The notes under the pieces: model-generated | Databases searched by the model: none | The model's input: only the letters and a program-made list of their open reading frames with translations | What the model was told of the DNA's origin: nothing | NCBI GenBank assembly: GCA_934591635.1 | Contig: CAKTPI010000011.1 | Coordinates: forward strand, 1 to 46,561 | Origin: an uncultured Oscillospiraceae bacterium | Lineage (GTDB): Bacteria; Bacillota; Clostridia; Oscillospirales; Oscillospiraceae | Length of the DNA stretch: 46,561 nt | Reading direction: 5' to 3' | Made by a program: the position numbers and the translations under genes | Part shown: piece by piece, positions 1 through 7,273 of the stretch | Layout of the letters: each line of letters starts with the position of its first letter | How positions within the stretch are numbered: position 1 is the stretch's first letter

Positions 1-75
1 GTGGACGATATAGGACTCGAACCTATGACCTTCCGCACGTCAAGCGGATGCTCTAGCCAGCTGAGCTAATCGTCC
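1..75 (-). tRNA. tRNA-Val(GAC), copy 3 of a tandem array, 3' end cut by the window edge
   Basis: Read on the minus strand, the 7-bp acceptor stem GGACGAT/ATCGTCC, the D arm, an anticodon stem around loop TTGACGT and a GTTCGAGTC T arm are all present. The anticodon is GAC (valine GUC/GUU). The discriminator is A and the CCA end runs off position 1. The sequence is identical to the two upstream copies. It is the promoter-distal copy of those visible, and more may lie left of the window. Confidence 0.95.
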
Positions 76-97
76 GTGACCCGAGGAACATGAAAAA

Positions 98-174
98 TGG
101 TGGACGATATAGGACTCGAACCTATGACCTTCCGCACGTCAAGCGGATGCTCTAGCCAGCTGAGCTAATCGTCC
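98..174 (-). tRNA. tRNA-Val(GAC), copy 2
   Basis: Identical to the neighbouring copies over the whole gene, with the CCA end encoded (TGG at 98-100 on the plus strand). The anticodon loop TTGACGT gives anticodon GAC. It is separated from each neighbour by an identical 22-bp spacer, so the repeat unit is exactly 99 bp. It is probably cotranscribed from the promoter at 304-332. Confidence 0.96.
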
Positions 175-196
175 GTGACCCGAGGAACATGAAAAA

Positions 197-273
197 TGGT
201 GGACGATATAGGACTCGAACCTATGACCTTCCGCACGTCAAGCGGATGCTCTAGCCAGCTGAGCTAATCGTCC
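197..273 (-). tRNA. tRNA-Val(GAC), copy 1 (promoter-proximal)
   Basis: First gene of the minus-strand array. It has an encoded CCA (197-199), acceptor stem GGACGAT/ATCGTCC and anticodon GAC. It lies about 30 bp downstream of a consensus promoter. The cloverleaf is complete with no mismatch in the acceptor stem. Confidence 0.96.
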
Positions 274-303
274 AAACCGTGGACTCCTCTCGGTAACAGT
301 GAA

Positions 304-332
304 ATTATACCGGATACATGTCCTTTTGTCAA
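304..332 (-). promoter_or_regulatory. Consensus sigma-A promoter of the tRNA-Val array
   Basis: On the minus strand, TTGACA (327-332) and TATAAT (304-309) are perfect hexamers separated by exactly 17 bp. The predicted start is near position 297, just upstream of tRNA copy 1. This is the strength expected for a stable-RNA operon. Confidence 0.9.
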
Positions 333-448
333 GCACTTTTTTCGCCATCTGCAGGCACCTCCCCGGATGCTCCCCCAGGAAGCTTGACGGTTTCCGCCAA
401 AGCGTGGCGGGAAGCGTTAAAAAGGCAAAGAAAAAGTTAAAAAACAGC

Positions 449-477
449 TTGACTTTTTTATTATCGGATGGTAGAAT
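449..477 (+). promoter_or_regulatory. Promoter of the rplU-prp-rpmA operon
   Basis: TTGACT (449-454) and TAGAAT (472-477) have a 17-bp spacer and lie about 85 bp upstream of the L21 start. It is arranged back to back with the tRNA promoter. Nothing else is seen in 333-448 except A/T-rich sequence. Confidence 0.8.
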
Positions 478-479
478 AC

Positions 480-564
480 ATAAGCCGCATTGAAGAGGTT
501 TAAGTGGTGCGCCCTGTACCCGCCTCCAGAGCGAGACTACACAGTAAAAGTAGGTGAAACAAAC
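480..564 (+). ncRNA. Probable L21 leader RNA (5' UTR of rplU)
   Basis: About 80 nt of untranslated sequence lie between the predicted start and the rplU ATG. An autoregulatory ribosomal_L21 leader is common at this place in Firmicutes. The position fits and the stretch contains complementary G- and C-rich segments, but I did not fold it against the family model. An open frame from 490 runs in frame into rplU, but it lacks a ribosome binding site and adds residues absent from L21 proteins. Confidence 0.4.
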
Positions 565-876
565 ATGAAGGCAGTTATCGTAACCGGAGGCAAGCAGTAC
601 ACCGTTTCCGAGGGTGATGTCCTGTTCGTTGAGAAGCTGGGCGTTGAGGCTGAGGAGACTGTCAAGTTCGACCAGGTTCTGGCCGTTCTGGATGGTGAAA
701 ACTCCAAGATTGGCGCTCCTGTTGTGGCAGGCGCTGTTGTCGAGGCCAAGGTCGTAAAGAACGGCAAGGGCAAGAAGCTCCACGTTCTGAAGTACAAGGC
801 GAAGAAGAACGAGAAGAAGAAGATTGGCCACCGTCAGCCCTATACCAAGGTGGAAATCACCAAGATCGCACTGTAA
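565..876 (+). CDS. rplU: 50S ribosomal protein L21
   Basis: This 103-residue protein is a component of the large ribosomal subunit that binds 23S rRNA. It begins [18 protein letters not shown] and has the family ending with basic residues ([15 protein letters not shown]). The ATG at 565 was chosen over an in-frame ATG at 490 because L21 proteins start at this point; a GGTGA-type ribosome binding site lies just upstream. It is the first gene of the operon with prp (3-bp gap) and rpmA, the standard Firmicutes order. Confidence 0.98.
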   Translation: MKAVIVTGGKQYTVSEGDVLFVEKLGVEAEETVKFDQVLAVLDGENSKIGAPVVAGAVVEAKVVKNGKGKKLHVLKYKAKKNEKKKIGHRQPYTKVEITKIAL

Positions 877-879
877 TTT

Positions 880-1203
880 ATGACAAGATGCGAATTTTTC
901 ACCGAAGGCGACAGAATCACCGGATTCTCCGTTTCGGGTCACAGCGGATATGGTGAGGCCGGCAGCGACATTGTCTGTGCCGCCGTTACCGCTGCTGTTA
1001 CCATGGCTGAGGCCACCATCAACGATGTGTGTGGCGCCAAGGCCAAGGTTCGTGTCAAGGATGCGGACACCCGCATTACGTTGACGCTCCCCGCTTCCTG
1101 CGATGAGGAAGAGAGTGTACAGGCAGTCCTTGCCGGTATGATGCTCACTCTGTGCAGCCTGCGGGATGATTATCCTGATTATATCGAAGTTTTGGAGGTG
1201 TAA
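880..1203 (+). CDS. prp: Ribosomal-processing cysteine protease Prp
   Basis: This 107-residue protein is of the Prp (YsxB, DUF464) family, the cysteine protease that removes the N-terminal extension of L27 in Firmicutes. The catalytic pair is visible: His21 in GHSGY and Cys33 in SDIVCAAV. The gene sits between rplU and rpmA, the invariant position of prp. Its substrate, the following L27, carries the matching cleavage motif, which supports function. It starts 3 bp after the rplU stop, so translational coupling is likely. Confidence 0.96.
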   Translation: MTRCEFFTEGDRITGFSVSGHSGYGEAGSDIVCAAVTAAVTMAEATINDVCGAKAKVRVKDADTRITLTLPASCDEEESVQAVLAGMMLTLCSLRDDYPDYIEVLEV

Positions 1204-1207
1204 CAAA

Positions 1208-1489
1208 ATGCTGAAGATTGGTATTCAGTTCTTCGCTCACCACAAGGGCGGCGGTTCCACCAAGAACGGCCGTGATTCCGAGTCCAAGCGACTGGGCTGC
1301 AAGCGCGCTGACGGTCAGTTTGTTCTGGCTGGCAACATTCTGGTTCGCCAGAGAGGCACCCATATCCATCCCGGCACCAATGTTGGTATCGGCAAGGACG
1401 ACACCCTGTTTGCTCTGATTGACGGTACTGTTAAGTTTGAGCGCCTGGGTAAGGATCGCCGGAAGTGCTCCGTTTACGCTGAGCAGTAA
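1208..1489 (+). CDS. rpmA: 50S ribosomal protein L27 with Prp-cleaved N-terminal extension
   Basis: This 93-residue protein belongs near the peptidyl-transferase centre of the large subunit. The first residues [10 protein letters not shown] form the Firmicutes-type extension. Prp is expected to cut after FFA, exposing the mature [14 protein letters not shown] end. The [20 protein letters not shown] core is typical. It is 4 bp downstream of prp, with an upstream GGAGGTG site inside the prp end, and is followed by a strong terminator. Confidence 0.98.
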   Translation: MLKIGIQFFAHHKGGGSTKNGRDSESKRLGCKRADGQFVLAGNILVRQRGTHIHPGTNVGIGKDDTLFALIDGTVKFERLGKDRRKCSVYAEQ

Positions 1490-1506
1490 TTCCGTATAGC
1501 CCTCAG

Positions 1507-1543
1507 AAGGACTGCCGCAGTTTCTTGCAGCAGTCCTTTTTTT
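1507..1543 (+). terminator. Rho-independent terminator of the ribosomal operon
   Basis: The stem GGACTGC/GCAGTCC (extended by GCA/TGC past one mismatch) is followed by seven T residues. Confidence 0.9.
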
Positions 1544-1550
1544 AAATCCG

Positions 1551-1604
1551 TTGGTGAATGCTGAAAGCAGAGTGCCGCTCCCCTCTTTTTTCACCATTCA
1601 CCAA
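1551..1604 (+). repeat. 10-bp perfect inverted repeat in the obg leader
   Basis: TTGGTGAATG (1551-1560) is exactly inverted at 1595-1604 (CATTCACCAA). The loop is 34 nt. It lies between the rpmA terminator and the obg ribosome binding site, so it may be a leader RNA structure or a binding site. No function is assigned. Confidence 0.5.
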
Positions 1605-1635
1605 ATCCACATTCCTTTTAGCAGGAGGTTCCGAT

Positions 1636-2910
1636 ATGTTTGTAGATAAAGTTCGAATTACCGTTATTGGCGGACGGGGCGGCGACGGTGCCGTTGCCTT
1701 TCACCGCGAAAAATACGTTGCCTCCGGCGGCCCCGACGGCGGCGACGGCGGACACGGCGGCAGCGTTATTCTCCACGTGAACGATAATATGTCCACCCTG
1801 CTGGATTTCCGCTATAAACGGAAGTACGCTGCCCAGGCCGGCGCCAATGGTCTGGGGCGCAAGATGAGCGGAAAGCGGGGTGAACCGCTAGTAATTGATG
1901 TTCCCCGCGGCACTGTCGTGAGGGATGCTGAAACAAACCAGATCATCGTAGACATGTCCACCGGTGAGGATTTCGTCATTGCCAAAGGCGGCCGCGGTGG
2001 ATGGGGCAACGCCCACTATGCCACCGCCACCCGGCAGGTTCCCCGCTTTGCCAAGGCCGGGCTCAAAGGGCAGGAACGGGACATTGTGCTGGAATTGAAG
2101 CTTCTTGCGGATGTCGGCCTGGTTGGATTCCCCAATGTGGGCAAATCCACGCTGCTCTCCGTCACCTCCAACGCCCGCCCCAAAATTGCTAACTACCATT
2201 TCACCACTCTTTTCCCCAATTTGGGCGTGATTTATGTTGACGAAGGGGTCTCCTTTGTCATGGCGGACATCCCCGGCATTATTGAAGGTGCCGCAGAGGG
2301 TGCCGGTTTAGGGCACGACTTTCTTCGCCACATTGACCGCTGCCGATTGCTGGTGCATGTGGTGGATGTTTCCGGCAGTGAAGGCCGTGACCCAGTGGAC
2401 GATTTTAATGCCATCTGTGACGAGCTGGCGAGCTACAGCGTAGACTTAAGCAACCGCCCCATGATTGTTGCTGCCAACAAAATTGATTTACTCCCGCCGG
2501 ATAGTGACAACCTGAAGCGGCTGAAAGCATGCGTCGAAGCCGCCGGGTGTGAATTGTATGAAATCTCTGCCGGCACCACCCAAGGCACCCGAAATCTGAT
2601 GCGGGTAGTGGCAGAAAAACTGCGCACCCTACCTCCGGTGACCATCTACGAGCCGGAGTATGTAGAGGCAGCGCCGGAAGCTGGAGATCCCAGCGAACTC
2701 AGCATTGAGCACCTGGGCAGCACCTGGGTCGTCACCGGTACCTGGCTGGAGCGTCTGGTTATGAATATCAATTTTGACGACTATGAATCCCGCAATTATT
2801 TTGACCAGCAGCTGCGCAAATCCGGCCTGTTTGCCCGTTTAGAGGAAATGGGCATCCAGGATGGTGACACCGTGGACATTTACGACCTGCAATTCGATTA
2901 TCAACGCTAA
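1636..2910 (+). CDS. obgE: GTPase Obg/CgtA, ribosome assembly factor
   Basis: This 424-residue essential GTPase of 50S assembly and stress signalling has all three domains. The Gly-rich Obg fold covers about 1-158 (GGRGGDG, GGPDGGDGGHGG). The G domain has P-loop GFPNVGKST, G3 DIPGIIEGA and G4 NKID. A C-terminal OCT domain covers about 350-424. The ATG at 1636 follows AGGAGG at a proper distance; an upstream in-frame ATG at 1558 overlaps the leader inverted repeat and adds a non-family extension. The rplU-rpmA-obg order is conserved in Firmicutes. Confidence 0.97.
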   Translation: MFVDKVRITVIGGRGGDGAVAFHREKYVASGGPDGGDGGHGGSVILHVNDNMSTLLDFRYKRKYAAQAGANGLGRKMSGKRGEPLVIDVPRGTVVRDAETNQIIVDMSTGEDFVIAKGGRGGWGNAHYATATRQVPRFAKAGLKGQERDIVLELKLLADVGLVGFPNVGKSTLLSVTSNARPKIANYHFTTLFPNLGVIYVDEGVSFVMADIPGIIEGAAEGAGLGHDFLRHIDRCRLLVHVVDVSGSEGRDPVDDFNAICDELASYSVDLSNRPMIVAANKIDLLPPDSDNLKRLKACVEAAGCELYEISAGTTQGTRNLMRVVAEKLRTLPPVTIYEPEYVEAAPEAGDPSELSIEHLGSTWVVTGTWLERLVMNINFDDYESRNYFDQQLRKSGLFARLEEMGIQDGDTVDIYDLQFDYQR

Positions 2911-2954
2911 AAATCGGTACACATTTTTGTGTAAAATTATTACGCACAAAGTAT

Positions 2955-2982
2955 TTGCTTTTACAGTTTGATTTTGTATAAT
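2955..2982 (+). promoter_or_regulatory. Promoter upstream of the AraC-type regulator
   Basis: TTGCTT (2955-2960) and TATAAT (2977-2982) have a 16-bp spacer, about 50 bp before the start codon. Confidence 0.65.
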
Positions 2983-3031
2983 AGCAGGGTGACGTTTGTT
3001 CATCCTGCTATTTTTCGGGAGGTTCGGCAAC

Positions 3032-4183
3032 ATGATACGGAATTTGAATCAGGTTAATTTCCGCAGCTATGGTTCTGTGCTGCCGGAACGCGCCCACAGC
3101 GCCTTTCCCTTTCCGAAGGAAGAGGCAGAGCTGGTGGCACTGGATAACGACTGCGCCCCGGTTTACCTTGCCAAAGCGGATACCTGGATTTTTGCCAGCT
3201 CCGGAATGGCCATTTTGTCCGTGTGCAACAGCAAAGACGAATATCTGCATTTCTACCTGGATAAGCCTGTCAGCCTGAAGCAGAATGTGCAATTCGCCCT
3301 GAGCGCCTTTATGGGGGAGGCTGGTGTGCTGGTATATGCGGCAGAAAAGCCGGAATTTCTGGGAACGCAGACGGTTCAGCGCCTGCGGGAGGACCGCAAG
3401 CTCCATGTAGACGGCATCTACACATTTTTCTACCAGGAGAAGGAACAGGGCTTCCTCTTCCCCGGCGAGTCACACCCAATGCCAGAGCTTACCTATGTAG
3501 ATCAGGGAGAACTGCACTCTGTTGTGGATGGTCAGGATTTGCTACTGAAGCAGGGGGATCTTGTTATTTATGGGCCACACCAATGGCATATGCAGTATGC
3601 CGACATTGGGGTTGCCCCTCGGTTCGTCACCATATCCTTCGACATGGAGGGCGCTGATCTCGCGCCTTTGCTGAACCGAAAGTTCTCTGCCCCACAGGCA
3701 ACCGCAAACCTGCTGCAAAGCATGCTGCGGGAGCAGGAGCACATGGACAGCTATTCCACCGATATCATTGTATCTCAATTGACGTTGCTTCTGCTGTACC
3801 TGCTGCGGGAGTCAGAAAAACCCACTGGCAGCAAGGTTAAAAACGCCAATATTGTGCAGAATGAAAATGAAATCATCCGTCAGGCCCAGCAGTATGTAGC
3901 TGCTCACATCCGTGAAAAGCTGTCCGTTCCCCTTGTCGCAAATCAGGTAGGTGTCAGCCCAAGTTACCTGACGGTGCTGTTCCACAAAAATTTGCAGATT
4001 TCCCCCGGTGAATATATCCGCAGAATCAAGCTCCAGGAAAGCAAGCAAATGATTCGGGAAAACAACCTGAATTTCACGCAGATTGCTTCCATTTTGCAAT
4101 ATTCTACTGTTCACCATTTTTCCCGTCAGTTCAAGGATAAGTTTGGCATTACTCCCACAGAATATGCCAAGTCCGTTCGATAA
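3032..4183 (+). CDS. AraC-family transcriptional regulator with cupin sensor domain
   Basis: This 383-residue protein has a cupin-like ligand-binding fold at about 125-200 (ESHPMPELTYVDQGELH, then GDLVIYGPHQWH). A C-terminal two-helix-turn-helix AraC domain covers about 285-383, with a typical end (FSRQFKDKFGITPTEYAK). The ATG at 3032 was preferred to 2996 because GGGAGG precedes it and it lies beyond the promoter. Cupin-AraC proteins usually sense sugars or similar small molecules. No catabolic neighbour is present, so the target is unknown; it may control the small membrane protein 20 bp downstream. Confidence 0.9.
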   Translation: MIRNLNQVNFRSYGSVLPERAHSAFPFPKEEAELVALDNDCAPVYLAKADTWIFASSGMAILSVCNSKDEYLHFYLDKPVSLKQNVQFALSAFMGEAGVLVYAAEKPEFLGTQTVQRLREDRKLHVDGIYTFFYQEKEQGFLFPGESHPMPELTYVDQGELHSVVDGQDLLLKQGDLVIYGPHQWHMQYADIGVAPRFVTISFDMEGADLAPLLNRKFSAPQATANLLQSMLREQEHMDSYSTDIIVSQLTLLLLYLLRESEKPTGSKVKNANIVQNENEIIRQAQQYVAAHIREKLSVPLVANQVGVSPSYLTVLFHKNLQISPGEYIRRIKLQESKQMIRENNLNFTQIASILQYSTVHHFSRQFKDKFGITPTEYAKSVR

Positions 4184-4203
4184 TTTTTTAGGAGGAATCT
4201 TTT

Positions 4204-4449
4204 ATGAGAGAAATTTGGAAAGCTGTTAAAAATAATGTTACCACTTCCCTGACCCATCTGGACAAGTCCGTTGACCGCACCAATCGGGAACTGGTTTACG
4301 GTGCCATCGCATGCGCCGCCGTGGGCATGGTCATTGGTATGCTGGTCAGCCCCAAAAAGAACATGTCTATTTGCAGTGACAACGGCAACCACAACGGCCC
4401 ACACCTCACCCCCACAGAGGAGACTGTCGAAAGCAGCGAAGAGGAATAA
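4204..4449 (+). CDS. Small single-pass membrane protein, unknown function
   Basis: This 81-residue protein has one hydrophobic helix (about 32-48, YGAIACAAVGMVIGMLV), an N-terminal amphipathic stretch and an acidic Ser/Glu-rich tail. It resembles short YtxH-like envelope proteins in layout only. It starts after AGGAGG, 20 bp behind the AraC gene, and is followed by a strong hairpin, so it is probably cotranscribed with the regulator. Confidence 0.75.
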   Translation: MREIWKAVKNNVTTSLTHLDKSVDRTNRELVYGAIACAAVGMVIGMLVSPKKNMSICSDNGNHNGPHLTPTEETVESSEEE

Positions 4450-4465
4450 AAGCTGATTGCAACGC

Positions 4466-4490
4466 GCCGCCCCGAAAATTTCGGGGCGGC
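4466..4490. terminator. Bidirectional terminator between the small membrane protein and metA
   Basis: The perfect 12-bp GC-rich stem GCCGCCCCGAAA/TTTCGGGGCGGC has a one-base loop. Only short T-containing tracts flank it. It lies at the convergent end of two transcription units. Confidence 0.75.
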
Positions 4491-4515
4491 CTTGTCCTAT
4501 TTTAGTACTGGAGTC

Positions 4516-5451
4516 TTATTCCGTTCGCTCTCCCCTGCCGACTGCCATAACGTCGTAAGGGACAGTTTGGTAGACAATGTAGTTGAGCCAATTGGAGTAC
4601 AGCAGGTTTGCATGGCCGCGCCAGCGGACAACTGGGGGTTTGGTGTCATCGTCATTCGGGAAATAGTTCTGTGGAATGTGAATCTCCTGACCCGCAGCCT
4701 TGTCCCGCAGGTATTCCTCCTTTAGAGTTTCAGGATCGTATTCCGAATGGCCGGTAATAAATAACTGACGGCCATATTGAGTGGACATGGCGTAGAGTCC
4801 CGCCTGCCGGGAACCGGCGAGGATTTTGATTTCCGGGACAGCCGCCACATCCTCCCAACGGACAGTGGTGTACCGGGAATGAGGCACCCAGAATTCATCA
4901 TCAAAGCCACGCAGTAAAATTGGATTTTTATAAAGCACCTTATGGGGGTAGACTCCAAAAAGCTTTTCCGGCAGCAGTACCTTCTGAATACCATAATGGT
5001 AGTAGAGCGCCGCCTGGGCCCCCCAGCAGATATGGAGGGTGCTGTGGACATGGGTTTTGGTCCATTCCATAATATCGCACAGCTCCTGCCAGTATTCCAC
5101 CTCTTCAAACGGCAGCTTTTCCACCGGAGCACCGGTGATAATAAAGCCATCGAAATATTCTTCTTTGATTTCCTCAAAGGAACGGTAGAAAGCAATCATG
5201 TGCTCCTGCGGGGTGTTCTTGGGTTGACGGGTAGAAACCTGAATCAGGAATAACTCCACCTGCAAAGGGGTGTTGCCCAAAAGGCGGGACAATTGAGTCT
5301 CTGTTGCAATCTTTGCGGACATCAAATTCAGCAATCCAATGCGGAGAGGGCGAATCTGCTGAGACTCGGCCCGGGCCTCCGGCATGACAAAAATATTTTC
5401 TCTCTCCAGGATCTCCCGGGCGGGCAAGTTATTTGGTATTCGGATGGGCAT
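4516..5451 (-). CDS. metA: Homoserine O-acetyltransferase (MetA family)
   Basis: This 311-residue enzyme acylates homoserine in the first committed step of methionine synthesis. The family catalytic residues are in place: Cys142 ([10 protein letters not shown]) and the His235/Glu237 pair (TGHSEYDPE). The residue known to set the acyl donor, position 111, is Glu (GAPVE), the acetyl-CoA type, rather than the Gly of the enterobacterial succinyl form, so acetyl-CoA is predicted. AGGAG lies 9 bp before the ATG. No SAM riboswitch or T-box was recognised upstream; expression probably comes with tag. Confidence 0.96.
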   Translation of the reverse strand: MPIRIPNNLPAREILERENIFVMPEARAESQQIRPLRIGLLNLMSAKIATETQLSRLLGNTPLQVELFLIQVSTRQPKNTPQEHMIAFYRSFEEIKEEYFDGFIITGAPVEKLPFEEVEYWQELCDIMEWTKTHVHSTLHICWGAQAALYYHYGIQKVLLPEKLFGVYPHKVLYKNPILLRGFDDEFWVPHSRYTTVRWEDVAAVPEIKILAGSRQAGLYAMSTQYGRQLFITGHSEYDPETLKEEYLRDKAAGQEIHIPQNYFPNDDDTKPPVVRWRGHANLLYSNWLNYIVYQTVPYDVMAVGRGERTE

Positions 5452-5480
5452 TGAGATCTTCTCCTATAAAATTAATCCAG

Positions 5481-5686
5481 CTATTTCGGTACTTGTTGCA
5501 GCTCTGCAATGATATCGCCCCACAGCTTCGATTCCAACGAAAAAATTCCGGTTGGATGCCGGAATCGGCGAGCTGCTGACCGTTAAACAGCTGACGCACG
5601 ATACGAATCACGTGAAGCACGCAGGTTCTTGCATTTGCCACGCGCATCGCAATTTGCACAAGATGCAAGCTGTTCATCCGTTTCAT
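5481..5686 (-). pseudogene. Small ORF between tag and metA, split by a one-base frameshift in a T6 tract
   Basis: From ATG 5686 an open frame reads a plausible 45-residue amphipathic start. At TTTTTT (5540-5545 on plus) adding one T would join it to a second frame, reading FFSLESKLWGDIIAELQQVPK and ending at TAG 5481-5483. The joined product would be 68 residues. Uncorrected, the first frame runs on into metA to 5429. I do not recognise the family. It could be a true frameshift mutation, a sequencing homopolymer error or slippage-regulated translation. Confidence 0.4.
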
Positions 5687-5725
5687 AACTGCGCGCTCTG
5701 TTCCGCATTGTATCGCTTTATTTGT

Positions 5726-6328
5726 TTACCGTTCTCCTTCCGGCGGGCACTTCTGCACCGGGCCGTGCTCCAAAAGCTCCCGGTAACGGAAGCAGCTCTC
5801 CAGGTGGTCATTGATGATGCCGCATGCCTGTAAGTGGGAATAAACCGTAATGCTGCCCAAATAACGGAAGCCCCGGCGCTTCAGCTCCTTCGCAACCGCA
5901 TCGGACAGGGCGTTGGCTGCCGGGAGCCGCCCCAGGCTGTGGCCCTCATACAAGATGGTCTTGTGCCTGGAAAAACTCCACAGCCAGTCACTGAAGGAAC
6001 CGAACTCACGGCAAAGCTCCAGAAACGCTCTGGCATTCTGGATAATGGCATTCACTTTCCGCGGAGAGCGAATCATTCCCGGGGTATTCAAAATGCGCTC
6101 CACATCCGCTTGGGTGTATTCCGCGATTTTCCCATAGTCAAAATCATCGAAGCAGCTGCGGAAAATTTCACGTTTTTCAATCATTAGGTTCCAGCTCAAC
6201 CCACACTGCATGGCCTCCAGCATGAGAAACTCAAATTGTCTTCTGTCGTCGTGCAGCGGAACTCCCCATTCCAGATCGTGGTAGCGGACCATCTTCTCGG
6301 TGCCCAGGCACCAGGGGCAGCGATCCAT
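5726..6328 (-). CDS. tag: DNA-3-methyladenine glycosylase I
   Basis: This 200-residue base-excision-repair enzyme removes 3-methyladenine from DNA. The Tag signatures are visible: zinc ligands Cys4 and His17 plus the C-terminal NDHLESCF pair, catalytic Glu38 and Trp46 in the base pocket (LEAMQCGLSW). The ATG at 6328 (MDRCPWC) was chosen because Tag proteins begin this way and GGAGG precedes it; the open frame upstream is non-homologous. A promoter lies at 6362-6390, and metA follows on the same strand. Confidence 0.95.
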   Translation of the reverse strand: MDRCPWCLGTEKMVRYHDLEWGVPLHDDRRQFEFLMLEAMQCGLSWNLMIEKREIFRSCFDDFDYGKIAEYTQADVERILNTPGMIRSPRKVNAIIQNARAFLELCREFGSFSDWLWSFSRHKTILYEGHSLGRLPAANALSDAVAKELKRRGFRYLGSITVYSHLQACGIINDHLESCFRYRELLEHGPVQKCPPEGER

Positions 6329-6361
6329 TCCACTCGCCTCCTTTTGCGTTTTCTTGTAAAA

Positions 6362-6390
6362 AGTATAACATTCTGCCTTTCTTTTTGCAA
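6362..6390 (-). promoter_or_regulatory. Promoter of tag (and probably metA)
   Basis: On the minus strand TTGCAA (6385-6390) and TATACT (6362-6367) are spaced 17 bp apart. Confidence 0.7.
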
Positions 6391-6435
6391 CCTCGGAAAA
6401 ATTGAGACGAAACCGTGGGCTAAATACAATGGTGC

Positions 6436-6464
6436 TTGAAATTACGGGCAAATTCGGGTATACT
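6436..6464 (+). promoter_or_regulatory. Promoter of the SGNH hydrolase gene
   Basis: TTGAAA (6436-6441) and TATACT (6459-6464) have a 17-bp spacer, 27 bp before the start codon. It is divergent from the tag promoter. Confidence 0.7.
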
Positions 6465-6490
6465 GAAGGAAAAAGTAAAGGAGGCCGATT

Positions 6491-7219
6491 ATGAGCCTGA
6501 TTAAAGTAGTTCTGAAGGTTGGCATCCCCGCTGCCGTGGCCACTGCCGCGCTGGTCGCTGCAAAAGCACGGGAATTAAATGCCCCCTGCAAGGAAAAGCC
6601 CCACGGGGACGCCCCCATCATCGCAGCGCTGGGTGACAGCATCACCTTCGGTGCAGGCGTCATGAAGACCCGGAAAACCGACAGTTGGGAGCACAAGCTG
6701 GAAAAGCTGCTGGGCGGCAGTTACCAGGTGCTCAATTACGGTATCTGCGGCGCAACGCTGCAAAACGAGGGTGACATGCCCTATTGGAAAATGCCGGAGA
6801 GAGCCCTCCAGGGCTTTCCGGAGGCCGCGCTGGCTCTGCATCCCGAAATTGTGATTCTGATGCTGGGCACCAATGACTCTAAGCCTTACAACTGGAGCCG
6901 CGGTCGGTACGAGGCTCAACTTGACCAGCGGGTTAAAGAAATCAAAGCTTCCGGCGTCAAGCGGCTCATGCTCCTGTGCCCGCCGTTCACCTGCCCCGCA
7001 AACGGCAGTGAGATAGTCGGTTTTAACATTATCAACGAGACAATCCGGGATGAGATTAACCCCATTGTGAAGAAAACAGCACAGGAAAACGGGGTGGAGT
7101 GCATTGATCTCTATGCGCTGACAGATGGACACAGCGAATACTTTGACGATGGCGTTCACCCCAACAGCTTCGGCAACCGAGTCATTGCCACCGCCATCCA
7201 GCACCAACTCATGAAGTAA
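6491..7219 (+). CDS. SGNH/GDSL-family hydrolase, probably membrane-anchored
   Basis: This 242-residue esterase or lipase-like protein has the GDS block ALGDSITFG (about 46-54), GTND block III and the C-terminal DGVHPN pair supplying catalytic Asp/His. An Ala-rich hydrophobic N-terminus (about 8-25) could act as an uncleaved signal anchor, placing the enzyme at the cell surface. The substrate cannot be told from sequence. AAAGGAGG precedes the ATG, and a strong terminator follows. Confidence 0.9.
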   Translation: MSLIKVVLKVGIPAAVATAALVAAKARELNAPCKEKPHGDAPIIAALGDSITFGAGVMKTRKTDSWEHKLEKLLGGSYQVLNYGICGATLQNEGDMPYWKMPERALQGFPEAALALHPEIVILMLGTNDSKPYNWSRGRYEAQLDQRVKEIKASGVKRLMLLCPPFTCPANGSEIVGFNIINETIRDEINPIVKKTAQENGVECIDLYALTDGHSEYFDDGVHPNSFGNRVIATAIQHQLMK

Positions 7220-7235
7220 TTTTCCCCCATACAAC

Positions 7236-7273
7236 AAAATTCTCCGTATGCGATGTGCACACGGAGAATTTTT
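7236..7273. terminator. Bidirectional terminator between convergent genes
   Basis: The 12-bp stem AAAATTCTCCGT/ACGGAGAATTTT is flanked by A and T tracts. It can end both the SGNH gene (plus) and the HD-GYP gene (minus), whose stop lies at its edge. Confidence 0.9.

Noticed and set aside
1..273. Possible CRISPR array from the 99-bp repeats
   Set aside because: The repeats are complete tRNA genes with identical spacers, so they are a tandem tRNA array.
238..1206. 322-residue minus frame across the ribosomal genes
   Set aside because: It is fully antisense to rplU, prp and the L21 leader and ends in tRNA sequence; no ribosome binding site.
5452..5725. SAM riboswitch or T-box before metA
   Set aside because: No recognisable aptamer, specifier loop or terminator was seen; the stretch is better explained by the frameshifted small ORF.
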